A stretch of DNA of 64,000 nucleotides from Alphaproteobacteria bacterium SO-S41 (GCA_019670725.1 AP024629.1:682001-746000), one strand, 5' to 3'. Positions 1 to 9,953 are shown, counted from the first letter of the stretch. Program-made: numbers and translations. The notes: a model not told the origin generated them from the sequence alone.

Positions 1-459
1 TATTGCAGGCTTCTTGAAGCCGGCCCCTTGCTGAACTCTGCAGATGTTATCGAGCACGCCACCGGAACGATCATTGATCTCATCGGCCTCGCAACGGGCG
101 CCAAGGGTGGCGCGACGGAATTGGCCGGCACGCGTGGGCTCCGCGCCGCGCGTTTGGCGGCCATCCTGGACAGGATCAAACTTGGCTTCACCAACCCGCG
201 GATCTCGGCACAGTCGATCGCGGAATCGATGGGGCTCTCCGCCCGGTATGTTCACGATCTTCTGGCCGAGACCGGGCTCGGGTTTTCAGAGCGGGTTCTC
301 GAGTTCCGGCTGCAGATGGCGCGCCGTATGCTCGTCGGCGGCCAATACCGCCACCTGCTCGTCAGTGAAATTGCCCTGGCTGCAGGGTTCGGCGACATCT
401 CCTACTTCAACCGCAGCTTCCGCCGCCGCTTCGGCGCACCGCCGAACGCGTTGCGGTAG
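1..459 (+). CDS. AraC-family transcriptional regulator, C-terminal part (5'-truncated by window)
   Basis: The frame is open from the first base of the window, so the true start and the N-terminal sensor domain lie to the left; a TTG at 28 is an internal codon. The visible ~150 residues end in a typical AraC/XylS double helix-turn-helix. The first helix pair is around ISAQSIAESMGLSARYVHDL and the second around the conserved SEIALAAGFGDISYFNRSF stretch, followed by FRRRFGAPPNALR, the usual AraC terminus. Family proteins bind DNA as transcription activators. It lies just upstream of the autotransporter gene on the same strand and could control it, but no operator is visible. The family call is secure; the effector is unknown. 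Confidence 0.85.
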   Translation, partial: YCRLLEAGPLLNSADVIEHATGTIIDLIGLATGAKGGATELAGTRGLRAARLAAILDRIKLGFTNPRISAQSIAESMGLSARYVHDLLAETGLGFSERVLEFRLQMARRMLVGGQYRHLLVSEIALAAGFGDISYFNRSFRRRFGAPPNALR

Positions 460-602
460 GACCAATCGGCTGGCCGCGATTGTCGGCTCAGCACCAAACT
501 GAGGAGTGCTCTGCCGGACAACTCCGGTGCGCTCCTGTCCAAGACACCACCGTGGCGATCGGGCAATGCGAGGCAGAATTTATCGCATTGTGTGAGGCCC
601 TT

Positions 603-3600
603 ATGTCGTCGACCTTCTCCGCCTTCCGCGGCCTCAAGACGAAATCCCGCGCTCGCTTCCTGGGCAATGCCAGCCCGCTCGCCATTGTGCTTGTCGCGAG
701 TTCGGCCCTCGGGATCGTCGCCGCGTCACCCGCCGCCGCCGGCGTTTGGACAGGCGGCACCTCAAGCAATTGGTACACGCCCGGCAACTGGACAGGCGGC
801 GTTCCGAATGCGGGGACCGACGCGGATATCGATACGGTTTCGCCGAACCCGACCGTCATCAGCGGACTCAGCGCCTTCGCCAATGCGCTCAACCTCGGCA
901 AGACGGCCGGCGGCATCGGCGATCTCACAGTCGCTGGTGGCTCGCTGACCACTTTTGTCAGCCGGCTCGGAGATGTTGCGGGGTCCAAAGGGACAATCAC
1001 GGTAAGCGGCGCCGGCACGAGTTGGACAAACACGACAAATGCCCTTGTCGGCATATCCGGCACGGGCGCGCTCAATGTCCTGAATGGTGCGCTGGCGACG
1101 GTGAACCAGGTCGTGGCGGCCAGGCTCGCAGGTTCGACGGGCAGCGTGACTGTGTCCGGCCCGACGAGCAAACTCGTCAATCTCGACAGCATTTATATCG
1201 CGCAGCGCGGAACCGGGACGCTATCAGTGCTTGATGGCGCGGCGCTCACCAGTTCCGGCGCGGTCATCGCCGACACGGCTCCGGGCGTGGGGTCAGTCCT
1301 CGTTGACGGGGCGAACTCCACATGGGCCAACACGCTCTATATGTATGTCGGTAACGGCGGCAACGGCAGCTTGACGGTTTCGAATGGCGGCGTCGTCACC
1401 AGTGGTCTGGCGATTGTCGCCCGGGTGCCGGACTCCGTAGGCAGCGCGGTCATCGCTGGCGCCAACTCGGCATGGACGATGACCGGCAATCTCACGGTCG
1501 CCGAAGGCGGCGCAGGCTCCGTGACCATTTCAGATGGAGCTAAGGTCTCCAACGCACTGGGCACGATCGGTTCCTCGGTCTTCGCAAACGGGACGGTGAC
1601 CGTTGATGGCGCCGGCTCGATGTGGACGAACTCCGGTGATCTCTACGTTTCTCGCTTTAGCGCCGGCAGCAGACTGACGATCACCAATGGCGGCGCTGTC
1701 GGCGACAATGCGGGCCAGATTGCGGAGCAAGCAGGCTCGGTAGGCGTTGTTTCGGTGATCGGAGCTGGTTCCACATGGACCAACAGCACCGTGTTGGTCG
1801 TCGGCGGTTTGGGCACCGGGACGCTTTCGGTGGAGAGCGGCGGGTCCGCCAATGACACCAATGGCTTTATCGCCCTGGACGTCGCCTCGTCCGGGACCGC
1901 CGGCGTCGATGGCGTTGGTTCGACTTGGGTCAACTCCGATCGCCTCAACGTTGCCTTCAAAGGCACGGGTGCGCTCGACATCACCAATGGCGGTGCCGTT
2001 TTCAGTCAAAGGGCGAGCATCGGCGAGTTCCAGACCGCCAGCGGTACCGTCTCGGTTAGCGGGCCCGGCTCCAACTGGGTCAATGCCGCGGAACTCACGA
2101 TTGGGGCGGCCGGCACGGGATCGCTTCTGATCTCGAACCAGGGCACCGCCAGCGATGCCGTCGCCTATCTGGGCTTTGCCGCCGGCGCGACCGGTACGGC
2201 CGTTGTCGACGGGGCCGGCTCCACATGGACGCATTCTGTGGGTCTTGCCGTGGGCACCCAGGGCACCGGCTCGCTGACGATCAGCAATGGCGGCGCCGTC
2301 GTCAGTGATATTTCCTATGTCGGCTATGACACGACTGCCGTCGGCACGGCGCTTGTCACGGGTGCAGGATCCCGCTGGACCAACACGCAAGGCATCGGCA
2401 TCGGCTATGACGGTGTCGGCAGTCTGACGATTTCCAATGGGGGCCTCGTTAATGGCGCGGTGGGCGTCATCGGCTTCGACCCGGGTTCGGTCGGTTCCGT
2501 CGTGGTCGATGGCGCCGGCTCAACATGGTCGAGCACCGGTGTCCTGGTTATCGGCAGCATGGGTAGCGGCACGCTGACGATTTCCAACGGTGGCAAAGTC
2601 TCTGCCGGTGGTCCGGCCGCCCTTGCGGGGTGGGCAGGTTCGACTGGCGTGCTGAATATCGGCGCTGCCGCGGGATCATCTGCTGCCTTCGCAGGCACAT
2701 TTGACCCGGCGACCCTTCAGTTCGGCCCGGGAAGCGGCACGCTCAACTTCAACCACCTTGAGACTGGTTACGTCTTTGCCGCCAGCCTCAGCGGTACGGG
2801 CGCCATAAACCAGCTTGCCGGGACGACGATCCTCTCCGCGGATTCCAGTGGGTTCGCCGGGGCGACGACGGTCGCGGGTGGCGTGCTCTTCATCGATGGG
2901 CTGCTGGGCGGCTCCGTCGCGGTCCAATCCGGCGGTACGCTTGGCGGTACGGGGAGTGCGCTGGGCGCCGTAACGATTGCCAGCGGCGGCACGCTGTCCG
3001 CTGGACACAGCCCGGGAACCTTCAACGTCGGCGCCCTGACCCTGGATGCCGGTTCGATCTCCCGTTTTGAATTGGGTGCGCCCGGGGTCGTCGGCGGTGC
3101 CGCCAACGACCTGATCAATGTAAGCGGAGCGCTTGCCTTGGGCGGAACGCTCGACGCGACGGCCGGTTCGGCCGGCTACTACCGCCTCTTCAATGCCGGC
3201 AGTATTTCCGGCGCGTTCGACGCGTTGGTGTTGCACGGCCCGGCGGGCGCTGTCGGAACGCTCTACACCAATGCGCCCGGCGCGGCGACGCAGCTCAATC
3301 TCGCCGTGCTGGGCGCCGGCCAAGTCATGCAGTTCTGGGATGGCGCCGACAGCCTCGGCAACGGCACGGTCGATGGCGGCATCGGCACGTGGTCGAGCGC
3401 CAACTCGAACTGGACGGGCATGCCGGGTGAAGCCGGGATCAATGCGGTCTGGGCCGGTTCCGTTGGCGTGTTCCAGGGCGCCCAGGGCAGCGTGACGGTG
3501 GTCGGCACGCAAGGGTTCGATACGTTGCAGTTCAATACGACGGGCTATTTCCTCACCGGCGGCGCTTTGGCTTTGAACGGCGCGGGTACGATTAACGTCA

Positions 3601-5843
3601 ACACGGCGTTCACAACCGTGGATTCCGCCATCGTCGATGGCGCGATCAAAACGCTGACCAAAGTCGGAACCGGTACGCTGATCCTTTCCGGCACTAACAC
3701 CTATACCGGCGGCACCGTGATCGCGGCCGGCACACTCCAGCTTGGCGATGGCGAGACAACTGGATCGCTGCTGGGCAATGTCACCGATAACGGGCTGCTG
3801 ACCTTCGCGCGCTCGGACGCTCTGGCGTTCTCCGGTGTTATCTCGGGTACCGGTGCGGTGCGCGTCCTCGCCGGCGATGTTGCCCTGACGGGGGCCAATA
3901 CCTTCACCGGCGGGACAGTGATCGAGAGCGGGGCGACGCTGCGCCTCGGCAACGGTGGGACCAGCGGCTCGATCATCGGAAACGTCACCGACAACGGGCT
4001 CTTGGTTTTCAATCGCACGGATGCGGTTACCTATGGCGGCGTTGTTTCGGGCACCGGGGCGTTGCGTGTGGCCGGCGGCAGCGATGCCACGCTGACGGGG
4101 GCAAACAGCTATTCCGGTCTGACGACGGTGGCCGCGGGCGGCATATTGCGTCTCGGCAGTGGCGGGACGACCGGCAGCATCGCCGGAAATACCGCCGTAG
4201 CGGGCACGTTGATCTTCAATCGCTCGAACGACCTCGTCTATGGCGGCACGCTCTCCGGCGCGGGGGCGATACGTCAGGCTGGGGTCGGAAAGACCGATCT
4301 GACGGGCAACTCGGCCGGGTTCACCGGCGTCACCACGGTGGCGTCAGGCGTCCTAGCGGTGAACGGATCGCTGGGCGGCACCGTGGATGTTCTCGCCGGC
4401 GGCAAGCTGCAGGGTAACGGCACGATCGGCACGACGTCCGTCAAAGGCGTGATCGCGCCCGGCAACTCGCTCGGCGTTCTCACGGTCAACGGCAATCTCG
4501 GTTTTGTCGCCGGCTCGACCTATCAGGCGGAGATCACGGCGGGACTGGCGGACCGGATCAACGTCTCCGGGGTCACGACCATTGCGTCAGGCGCGGTGCT
4601 GAGCGTCGTCAAGACGGATGCAACGCCGTATGTGCTGGGCGCCCATTACACCGTCCTTCAGTCCAGCGGCGGCATCAACGGCACGTTCACCGTCAACGGC
4701 GCCCCCGCCCTCTCCGCCTTCATCGGCGTGGTCGCGACCTATGATCCGACGCATGTCTATATCGACGTCGCGAAGGTCAAGTCGTTTGCCGCGGCGGGCG
4801 TGACGCAAAACCAGATCGCGACGGGAGGCGGCGCCGACACGCTGGGGAGCGGCAATGCGCTGTTCAATGCGATTATCTCGCTGCCCACCGACGCCGCGGC
4901 GCAGGCGGCCTTCGATCAGCTCTCCGGCGAAGTCCACAGCTCGATCAAGGGGCAGGCCGTCGCGGACAGTCACTTCCTGCGCGATGCCGTCATTGACCGT
5001 ATCGCGACGGCGAAGGCGGATGGCACGGCGGTATGGGCGCGGGGGTTCGGCGCCTGGGCGTCGACCGACAGCGACGGGAACGCCGCAGCGTTCGATCGCG
5101 ACATCGGCGGCATCTTTGTCGGTGTCGATCAGGCGCTGTCGCAAACCTGGCACCTTGGCCTTGTCGGCGGCTACAGCTACACCAGCTTCGACAACCTGGC
5201 CCGGTCGGCGTCGGGCAGCAGCGACGACTACCATCTCGGCGTTTATGCGGGCGCACAGTGGGGCGAGATCGGCTTCCGCTCGGGCCTCGCCTACACGTGG
5301 CACGACGTGACCAGCGCCCGGTCTGTCGCCTTTGCCGGCTTCGCCGATGCGCTGACGGCCGATCACGATGCCGGGACGATTCAGGTCTTCGGCGAGCTTG
5401 GCTACCGCGTGGCAGTGGGCGCCGGCACGTTCGAGCCGTTCATCAACGTCGCATGGGTCGGACTTCATACCGATCGGTTTAGCGAGACGGGTGGCGCGGC
5501 GGCGCTAATTAGCAGCGCCGACGACACGGATATCACGTTCGCAACGCTGGGCGTCAAAGCCTCGACGCAATTCACGCTTGGCGACGGCGACGCTAGCCTC
5601 CATGGGATGCTCGGCTGGCGGCGCGCCAGCGGTGACGTAACGCCGCTTTCGACATTCTCGTTTGCCGGTGGCTCGGCCTTCACCATCGCTGGCGTGCCGG
5701 TGGCCGAAGACAGCTTCGTCCTGGACGCCGGCTTCGACGTCAATCTAGGCGCGAACTCGACGCTCGGGGTGTCCTATGCCGGCCAGTTTGGTTCGGGGCT
5801 GACCGACCATGCGGTGCATGCCGATATCAACGTTCGGTTCTAG
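603..5843 (+). CDS. Autotransporter adhesin with T5SS/PEP-CTERM-type repeats and C-terminal beta-barrel
   Basis: A protein of 1746 residues secreted by the type Va route. I chose ATG 603 over the open frame from 480 because it begins an extended signal peptide: a charged n-region, then the hydrophobic run LAIVLVASSALGIVAASPAAA. Residues ~128-680 are eleven ~50-residue repeats with a GSxTVxGAGSTWTN...GTGSLTISNGG pattern, matching the T5SS/PEP-CTERM-associated repeat. Later come several autotransporter-associated beta-strand repeats (GTLILSGTNTYTGGT and similar, bases ~3660-4370). From about residue 1474 (GTAVWARGFGAW) to the end is an autotransporter beta-domain finishing in VHADINVRF, with the terminal Phe expected for BAM recognition. 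The passenger should be a surface beta-helix acting in adhesion; its ligand is unknown. A hairpin follows the stop. Confidence 0.9.
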   Translation: MSSTFSAFRGLKTKSRARFLGNASPLAIVLVASSALGIVAASPAAAGVWTGGTSSNWYTPGNWTGGVPNAGTDADIDTVSPNPTVISGLSAFANALNLGKTAGGIGDLTVAGGSLTTFVSRLGDVAGSKGTITVSGAGTSWTNTTNALVGISGTGALNVLNGALATVNQVVAARLAGSTGSVTVSGPTSKLVNLDSIYIAQRGTGTLSVLDGAALTSSGAVIADTAPGVGSVLVDGANSTWANTLYMYVGNGGNGSLTVSNGGVVTSGLAIVARVPDSVGSAVIAGANSAWTMTGNLTVAEGGAGSVTISDGAKVSNALGTIGSSVFANGTVTVDGAGSMWTNSGDLYVSRFSAGSRLTITNGGAVGDNAGQIAEQAGSVGVVSVIGAGSTWTNSTVLVVGGLGTGTLSVESGGSANDTNGFIALDVASSGTAGVDGVGSTWVNSDRLNVAFKGTGALDITNGGAVFSQRASIGEFQTASGTVSVSGPGSNWVNAAELTIGAAGTGSLLISNQGTASDAVAYLGFAAGATGTAVVDGAGSTWTHSVGLAVGTQGTGSLTISNGGAVVSDISYVGYDTTAVGTALVTGAGSRWTNTQGIGIGYDGVGSLTISNGGLVNGAVGVIGFDPGSVGSVVVDGAGSTWSSTGVLVIGSMGSGTLTISNGGKVSAGGPAALAGWAGSTGVLNIGAAAGSSAAFAGTFDPATLQFGPGSGTLNFNHLETGYVFAASLSGTGAINQLAGTTILSADSSGFAGATTVAGGVLFIDGLLGGSVAVQSGGTLGGTGSALGAVTIASGGTLSAGHSPGTFNVGALTLDAGSISRFELGAPGVVGGAANDLINVSGALALGGTLDATAGSAGYYRLFNAGSISGAFDALVLHGPAGAVGTLYTNAPGAATQLNLAVLGAGQVMQFWDGADSLGNGTVDGGIGTWSSANSNWTGMPGEAGINAVWAGSVGVFQGAQGSVTVVGTQGFDTLQFNTTGYFLTGGALALNGAGTINVNTAFTTVDSAIVDGAIKTLTKVGTGTLILSGTNTYTGGTVIAAGTLQLGDGETTGSLLGNVTDNGLLTFARSDALAFSGVISGTGAVRVLAGDVALTGANTFTGGTVIESGATLRLGNGGTSGSIIGNVTDNGLLVFNRTDAVTYGGVVSGTGALRVAGGSDATLTGANSYSGLTTVAAGGILRLGSGGTTGSIAGNTAVAGTLIFNRSNDLVYGGTLSGAGAIRQAGVGKTDLTGNSAGFTGVTTVASGVLAVNGSLGGTVDVLAGGKLQGNGTIGTTSVKGVIAPGNSLGVLTVNGNLGFVAGSTYQAEITAGLADRINVSGVTTIASGAVLSVVKTDATPYVLGAHYTVLQSSGGINGTFTVNGAPALSAFIGVVATYDPTHVYIDVAKVKSFAAAGVTQNQIATGGGADTLGSGNALFNAIISLPTDAAAQAAFDQLSGEVHSSIKGQAVADSHFLRDAVIDRIATAKADGTAVWARGFGAWASTDSDGNAAAFDRDIGGIFVGVDQALSQTWHLGLVGGYSYTSFDNLARSASGSSDDYHLGVYAGAQWGEIGFRSGLAYTWHDVTSARSVAFAGFADALTADHDAGTIQVFGELGYRVAVGAGTFEPFINVAWVGLHTDRFSETGGAAALISSADDTDITFATLGVKASTQFTLGDGDASLHGMLGWRRASGDVTPLSTFSFAGGSAFTIAGVPVAEDSFVLDAGFDVNLGANSTLGVSYAGQFGSGLTDHAVHADINVRF
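984..2642 (+). repeat. Eleven tandem ~150-bp repeats in autotransporter passenger
   Basis: Eleven consecutive ~50-codon units, each with a GxVxVxGAGSxWTN core followed by GxGSLTISNGG. Protein periodicity is clear while the DNA has diverged, so these look like old duplications under selection for a beta-solenoid. Confidence 0.8.
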
Positions 5844-5857
5844 CTAACGCTCACTCG

Positions 5858-5888
5858 GGCTTCGCGGTGGAGGGCTGACCGCGAAGCC
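5858..5888 (+). terminator. Hairpin after autotransporter gene
   Basis: A perfect 11-bp inverted repeat (GGCTTCGCGGT / ACCGCGAAGCC) with a 9-nt loop, 14 nt after the autotransporter stop codon. No clear T-run follows, so termination strength is uncertain. Confidence 0.5.
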
Positions 5889-5954
5889 TGCGTTCTCCAT
5901 AACGATCCAATTGCGCAACGCGCCGAATAAGAAATATCCGGGTGTCAGTGACCG

Positions 5955-6461
5955 CTATAGGGCGGTATCCGCCGCCGCGATCAGCTTGCGGATGTGATCG
6001 GCGACAAATGCAGCGCCGGAGGCATCCGGACTCGTGACAAGCGGGCCGCTGAACAGCGCGGACACACCGTCTCCGATCACCCCGACAGGTTTCCCGTTCC
6101 TGCCCAAGGCTTGGAGGATGGCCTTGGAATGGGCGTCACCTGGAAGATCCAGCATCGTTCCGGAGCCGCCCGGGTAGATAGCGGCATCGAAGTCATCGGG
6201 CTCGATTTGATCGAGCCGGAGCGTATCCATCAAGACGCTGCGAGCTTCTCGATCTCTCTTGAATCGAATGAGCGCAGGCGGGTCGTCGCCTCGGGTCGGC
6301 TCATGCGGCGGAGCGCCGCCTTGCGGTGACGCAAGAGCCACCTCCACGCCGGCATCGGCAAGCGCGTAGTAAACCTCGGCGAAGGCAGCGAACGAGAATC
6401 CGGTTTTCGCCTTGCCATCGGCAGTCGTTCCGGCCGAGGTCAGGATGATGAGAACACGCAT
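5955..6461 (-). CDS. DJ-1/PfpI-like protein without the catalytic Cys
   Basis: A 168-residue protein with the DJ-1/PfpI (class I glutamine amidotransferase-like) fold: N-terminal MRVLIILTSAG strand, FAEVYYALADAGVEVALASP and an acidic YPGGSGTMLDLPGD segment. I chose ATG 6461; an in-frame TTG at 6473 would add only four residues. At the nucleophile elbow, where relatives have a CHGP-type motif, this protein reads VGVIGDGVSAL, so Cys is replaced by Gly130 and the following His by Asp131. GGHGTM is GGSGTM. A Cys-dependent glyoxalase, protease or deglycase activity is therefore unlikely, and a binding or sensing role is possible. It lies 21 bp downstream of the AraC gene, probably in one operon with it. 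Confidence 0.8.
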   Translation of the reverse strand: MRVLIILTSAGTTADGKAKTGFSFAAFAEVYYALADAGVEVALASPQGGAPPHEPTRGDDPPALIRFKRDREARSVLMDTLRLDQIEPDDFDAAIYPGGSGTMLDLPGDAHSKAILQALGRNGKPVGVIGDGVSALFSGPLVTSPDASGAAFVADHIRKLIAAADTAL

Positions 6462-6482
6462 CGATTGCCTCAAAGCCGGCGG

Positions 6483-7037
6483 CTAGCGGCCGGCCGACCC
6501 AAGCGTCCGCTGTCGCCAGGCATGCGGCGGCGCGCCGAGATGGCGATGAAAGCACCGCGTGAAATGCGCCTGATCGGCGAAGCCGCAATCGAGTGCGATC
6601 TGGCTGAGCGTGTCGGAGGTGGTCAGCATCTGGTGCTGCGCGTGCGCGACGCGGCGGCTGATGACATAGGCGTGCGGGCTGGTGCCGAAGCTCTGACGAA
6701 AGGCACGGGAGAAATGCTGCGGGCTGAGGCGCGCCTCGCGGGCCATTTCCGCGGTCGAGATGCTGACATCCAGCCGCGCCGTGACGAACGCTTCGATCTT
6801 CCGCTTCTGCCAGGGGGCAAGGCCGCCGCGAGCAATATTGTTTGCGGGGACGCTCACCTCTCGTTCGGCCTGCAACATCGCGTAAGCACGCGACAGGCTG
6901 GCCTTGGCGGCCTCCCAGTTGCGGTCGAAGTCGTTCAGGCCGTTGCCGAGGAGGGTGAAGACGGCGTCGGCGGTCGCGCCGCTGGTGCTGATGGTCGGGT
7001 TGGCTGGCATCGCTTGATCCCCAAGATCGATCGTCAT
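6483..7037 (-). CDS. AraC-family transcriptional regulator
   Basis: A 184-residue regulator starting at an ATG. The C-terminal ~100 residues carry both AraC HTH motifs (STAEMAREARLSPQHFSRAF, then LSQIALDCGFADQAHFTRCF) and end in HLGAPPHAWRQR. The N-terminal ~80 residues are much shorter than a normal AraC cupin sensor and give no clear domain match, so this belongs to the short, sensor-poor AraC type. The adjacent downstream DJ-1/PfpI-like gene is its likely partner or target; such pairs are common. The inducer is unknown. Confidence 0.85.
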   Translation of the reverse strand: MTIDLGDQAMPANPTISTSGATADAVFTLLGNGLNDFDRNWEAAKASLSRAYAMLQAEREVSVPANNIARGGLAPWQKRKIEAFVTARLDVSISTAEMAREARLSPQHFSRAFRQSFGTSPHAYVISRRVAHAQHQMLTTSDTLSQIALDCGFADQAHFTRCFHRHLGAPPHAWRQRTLGSAGR

Positions 7038-7136
7038 TTCGAGCCGGGCGAACCCCTTTGCTCTGATGACAATGTGCGGGAGACCGGCGCAGACCGTGAG
7101 TTATGCGGTGTTAAGCGGTGTTAAGAGTGAGGCGCT

Positions 7137-9953
7137 TCAAAGCGCGTCGAGAATTGCTCTCGCGTCCGAAAGATCTGTGGTTTCAAAGCCTTCGGTGAAG
7201 CGAAGATAGACCGGCTCCAGCGCGGCGCGCGCGTCGGCGGGAGGCAGCAGGCGGGCGAGGCTGGCGGTGGCCCGCAATTCCCAGGCGCGCGCGCCCTGGC
7301 GCTGGGCGAGGCTGATCGCCCTGCGGAACCAGGCCTCCGCTTCGGCGACGCGATGCGGCTCGTTATGCAGGAGAATACGGCCCCGGCCGCGCAGGACCTC
7401 GGGCGCGCACCATCCGGATTGCCCGGCATCGACCCGCTCGTTGACCCACGGACCCGCCAGTGTCTCGTGGGCCGTGGCGCAGACCTCGCGGGAGTAGGGC
7501 ACGATGCGGGCCTCCTCCGCAGCGAACGCCGCTCCGGTATAGTCGTGTGGTGCGAGGCCTAGACTGGCATCGCGCGCCATCTGGAAAAGCCTTTCCCAGT
7601 TTGTCCAATGCTCCTTGGGAAGGACGCCGCCGCCCTCCTTCTTGATGAGCGGGCGGTCGCGCACTTCGGCAAGCAGTTCGCCCGACCAGGCCGCATCCCC
7701 AGTCCAGAGCGAGATGGGTCCCGCGCTGAGCGTCATGAGAAAATAGTAGGTCGGCATATGATTGAAGACGTCAGCCTCGGCAAGCGCCTCCCGCGCTTCC
7801 GCCCTCGCTTGATCGGCAAGGCCGCGCACCCAGTTGGTGCGCGACCGCACGGCATGGGCGGCGAGCAGCGGATCGAACTCAAAGCCGCTCATCGGGGCGC
7901 GCCGGACATGCAGGGCCGGATGCGCGAAGACCCGTGCCGCGGTTTCGCTCGCCTCGATCTGTGAACCGCCCAGGTGGAAAGCGAGCGTGCGATAGCGCTC
8001 GCGCAACAAGTCCGCATCTGGGAAACCGGCTTCCGCCGCCACATCGCCGACGATCTCGGCCAGTTTGCGCGTCGTCGAATACTCGCCATTGGCGCCGCGT
8101 TCGACATAGAGCGCCATCAGCGCGGCGAGCTTCTGGCGGGCATCGCCGAGCTGCTCGGCGAGCGTCACCGCTCGGGACAACGCCTCGTGCCCGGCAGGGG
8201 TGAGACCGGTTTCGTAGATGACGTGCCCGAGCAGAGTCGATAGCCGCATCTCGATCGACTTGTCGGCGGGACGTCCGGATTGGGCTTCGGCGAGCGCATG
8301 CTCCGCACGTTTCTGGAATTCGCCGAGAAGCGCCAGTTCCATCCAAAGCTGGACCGAGGCCAGCACGAGATGTGCCCCCAGCAGCGGATCTCCGCCCGGC
8401 GCATAGGCCCAGTCGATCGCCGCGCGCAGATCGTCGATCTGATGCGCATGCGCGTCCTTCCAGGCCACCGCACGCTCGACATTCCAGCCGGCTTGGGCCG
8501 CCGTGAAGAGTGATCCGAAGTGCTTCGCGTGCGCGGCGGCGACCGTTGGCCTATCGCCCGTCAACTCGAGGTTTGCGGCCCCGTACTCGCGCGTGATCTC
8601 CAGCATGCGATAGAGCGTGAGACTGCCGCGCCGCTCCACCACAAGCAGGGACTTCGCAACCAGGCTGTCGAGAGTCTCCAGAACGTCGAGCTCGCCCAAC
8701 CCACGCAGCCGCGCCAGCGCGATCGCTTCGTCCAGTCCGAACCGCTCCCGAAAGATCGAAAGGTCGGCGAGCGTGCCTTGCTCCTGCGGCGAGAGCAGAT
8801 CGTAGCTCCAGTCGAGCGTCGCCTTGAGCGTCTGTTGCCGCGGCAGCGCGGTACGGCGGCCCTTGGTCAGGATCGCGAAACGGTCATCCAGACGCGCGGC
8901 AACCCCGGCGATGCCGAACAAGGCGACGCGCGCCGCAGCCAGTTCCAGCGCCAACGGAACGCCGTCGAGCCTGCGGCAGATTTCGCCGATGGGCGCGGCG
9001 TCATCGTCGGTCAACGAAAGCGTGTTCTGACTGGCACGCGCACGGCTGATGAAGAGCCCCGCGGCAGGAAATGCCAGGGCGGCGGCAATCGTCGATGGCG
9101 TTTCGGGCGGCGGGACAGCCAGGCCTTCCAGCCGATGAACCCATTCGTTCTCCGCGCGCATGGGCTCGCGGCTGGTCGCGAGGATGTCGATGCCAGGCGC
9201 GGTCTGCAGGAGCTGCTCGACCAGGATCGCCACTGCCTCGATGACCTGCTCGCAATTGTCGAGCACCAGCAGCATGCGCTTCGATTTGAGGAACGCCGTT
9301 ATGACCGGCAAGGGATCGGCGGCGACAGGCAGGCCGAGGGCCGAAGCGAGCGTGCCCGCCGTCAGGCGCGGATCGCTGATCGGGGCGAGATCGATGAAGC
9401 GGCTGCCATCGGCATAGGCAGGCTGCAGTGCCCGCGCCGTGGCGAGCGCCACCGTGGTTTTTCCGATACCGCCGGGACCCGCCACCGTCACGAGCCGCCT
9501 GGCTGCCAGCGTTGCGCTCAATTCGGCGGTGGCGCTGTCGCGTCCGAAAATGGCGGCCGGCGCGGCGGGCAGAACAGCCTCCATTGCAGATGGTGGATCG
9601 GCTGCCGCCGCCGCGACGCGCGCGCTGACCGGCTGGACGAACTGATAGCCGCGGCCGACGACATTGCTGATGAAAGGACCGTTGGACCCATCGCCGAGTG
9701 TCTTGCGCAGGGTCGCCATGTGGACGCGCAACGCGCCCTCGTCGACCGTGATGTTCGGCCATGCGTGGGCGAGGATTTCGTCCTTGGTAACGAGCTCGCC
9801 GGCGCGCTGTACCAGAAGCGTGAGTATCGCCATCGGGCGGCTGCCGAGCCGCATGGGCTGATCGCCGTCCAGCAGCAACTGCCGCTGCGGCAGCAGCGTG
9901 AAACGCGAAAATCGAAGGGCGGCCCCGCCATCCGAGGCGGTGTCGTCGCTCAT
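7137..9953 (-). CDS. Winged-helix / NB-ARC-type ATPase transcriptional regulator
   Basis: A 938-residue regulator. I chose ATG 9953 (MSDDTASDGG); the open frame to 10124 adds 57 residues rich in Cys/Arg with no domain. Residues ~10-105 form an OmpR/CadC-type winged helix (LGSRPMAILTLLVQRAGELV, ending GRGYQFVQPVSA). Next is a STAND/NB-ARC-like ATPase with Walker A GPGGIGKTT and Walker B RMLLVLDNCEQ, then LPLALELAAARV and a long alpha-helical, TPR-like C-terminal half. Family members (AfsR/SARP-like and wHTH-ATPase regulators) couple nucleotide-controlled oligomerisation to DNA binding. The target may be the hydrolase run just upstream on the same strand, but this is inference from position only. 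Confidence 0.85.
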   Translation of the reverse strand: MSDDTASDGGAALRFSRFTLLPQRQLLLDGDQPMRLGSRPMAILTLLVQRAGELVTKDEILAHAWPNITVDEGALRVHMATLRKTLGDGSNGPFISNVVGRGYQFVQPVSARVAAAAADPPSAMEAVLPAAPAAIFGRDSATAELSATLAARRLVTVAGPGGIGKTTVALATARALQPAYADGSRFIDLAPISDPRLTAGTLASALGLPVAADPLPVITAFLKSKRMLLVLDNCEQVIEAVAILVEQLLQTAPGIDILATSREPMRAENEWVHRLEGLAVPPPETPSTIAAALAFPAAGLFISRARASQNTLSLTDDDAAPIGEICRRLDGVPLALELAAARVALFGIAGVAARLDDRFAILTKGRRTALPRQQTLKATLDWSYDLLSPQEQGTLADLSIFRERFGLDEAIALARLRGLGELDVLETLDSLVAKSLLVVERRGSLTLYRMLEITREYGAANLELTGDRPTVAAAHAKHFGSLFTAAQAGWNVERAVAWKDAHAHQIDDLRAAIDWAYAPGGDPLLGAHLVLASVQLWMELALLGEFQKRAEHALAEAQSGRPADKSIEMRLSTLLGHVIYETGLTPAGHEALSRAVTLAEQLGDARQKLAALMALYVERGANGEYSTTRKLAEIVGDVAAEAGFPDADLLRERYRTLAFHLGGSQIEASETAARVFAHPALHVRRAPMSGFEFDPLLAAHAVRSRTNWVRGLADQARAEAREALAEADVFNHMPTYYFLMTLSAGPISLWTGDAAWSGELLAEVRDRPLIKKEGGGVLPKEHWTNWERLFQMARDASLGLAPHDYTGAAFAAEEARIVPYSREVCATAHETLAGPWVNERVDAGQSGWCAPEVLRGRGRILLHNEPHRVAEAEAWFRRAISLAQRQGARAWELRATASLARLLPPADARAALEPVYLRFTEGFETTDLSDARAILDAL

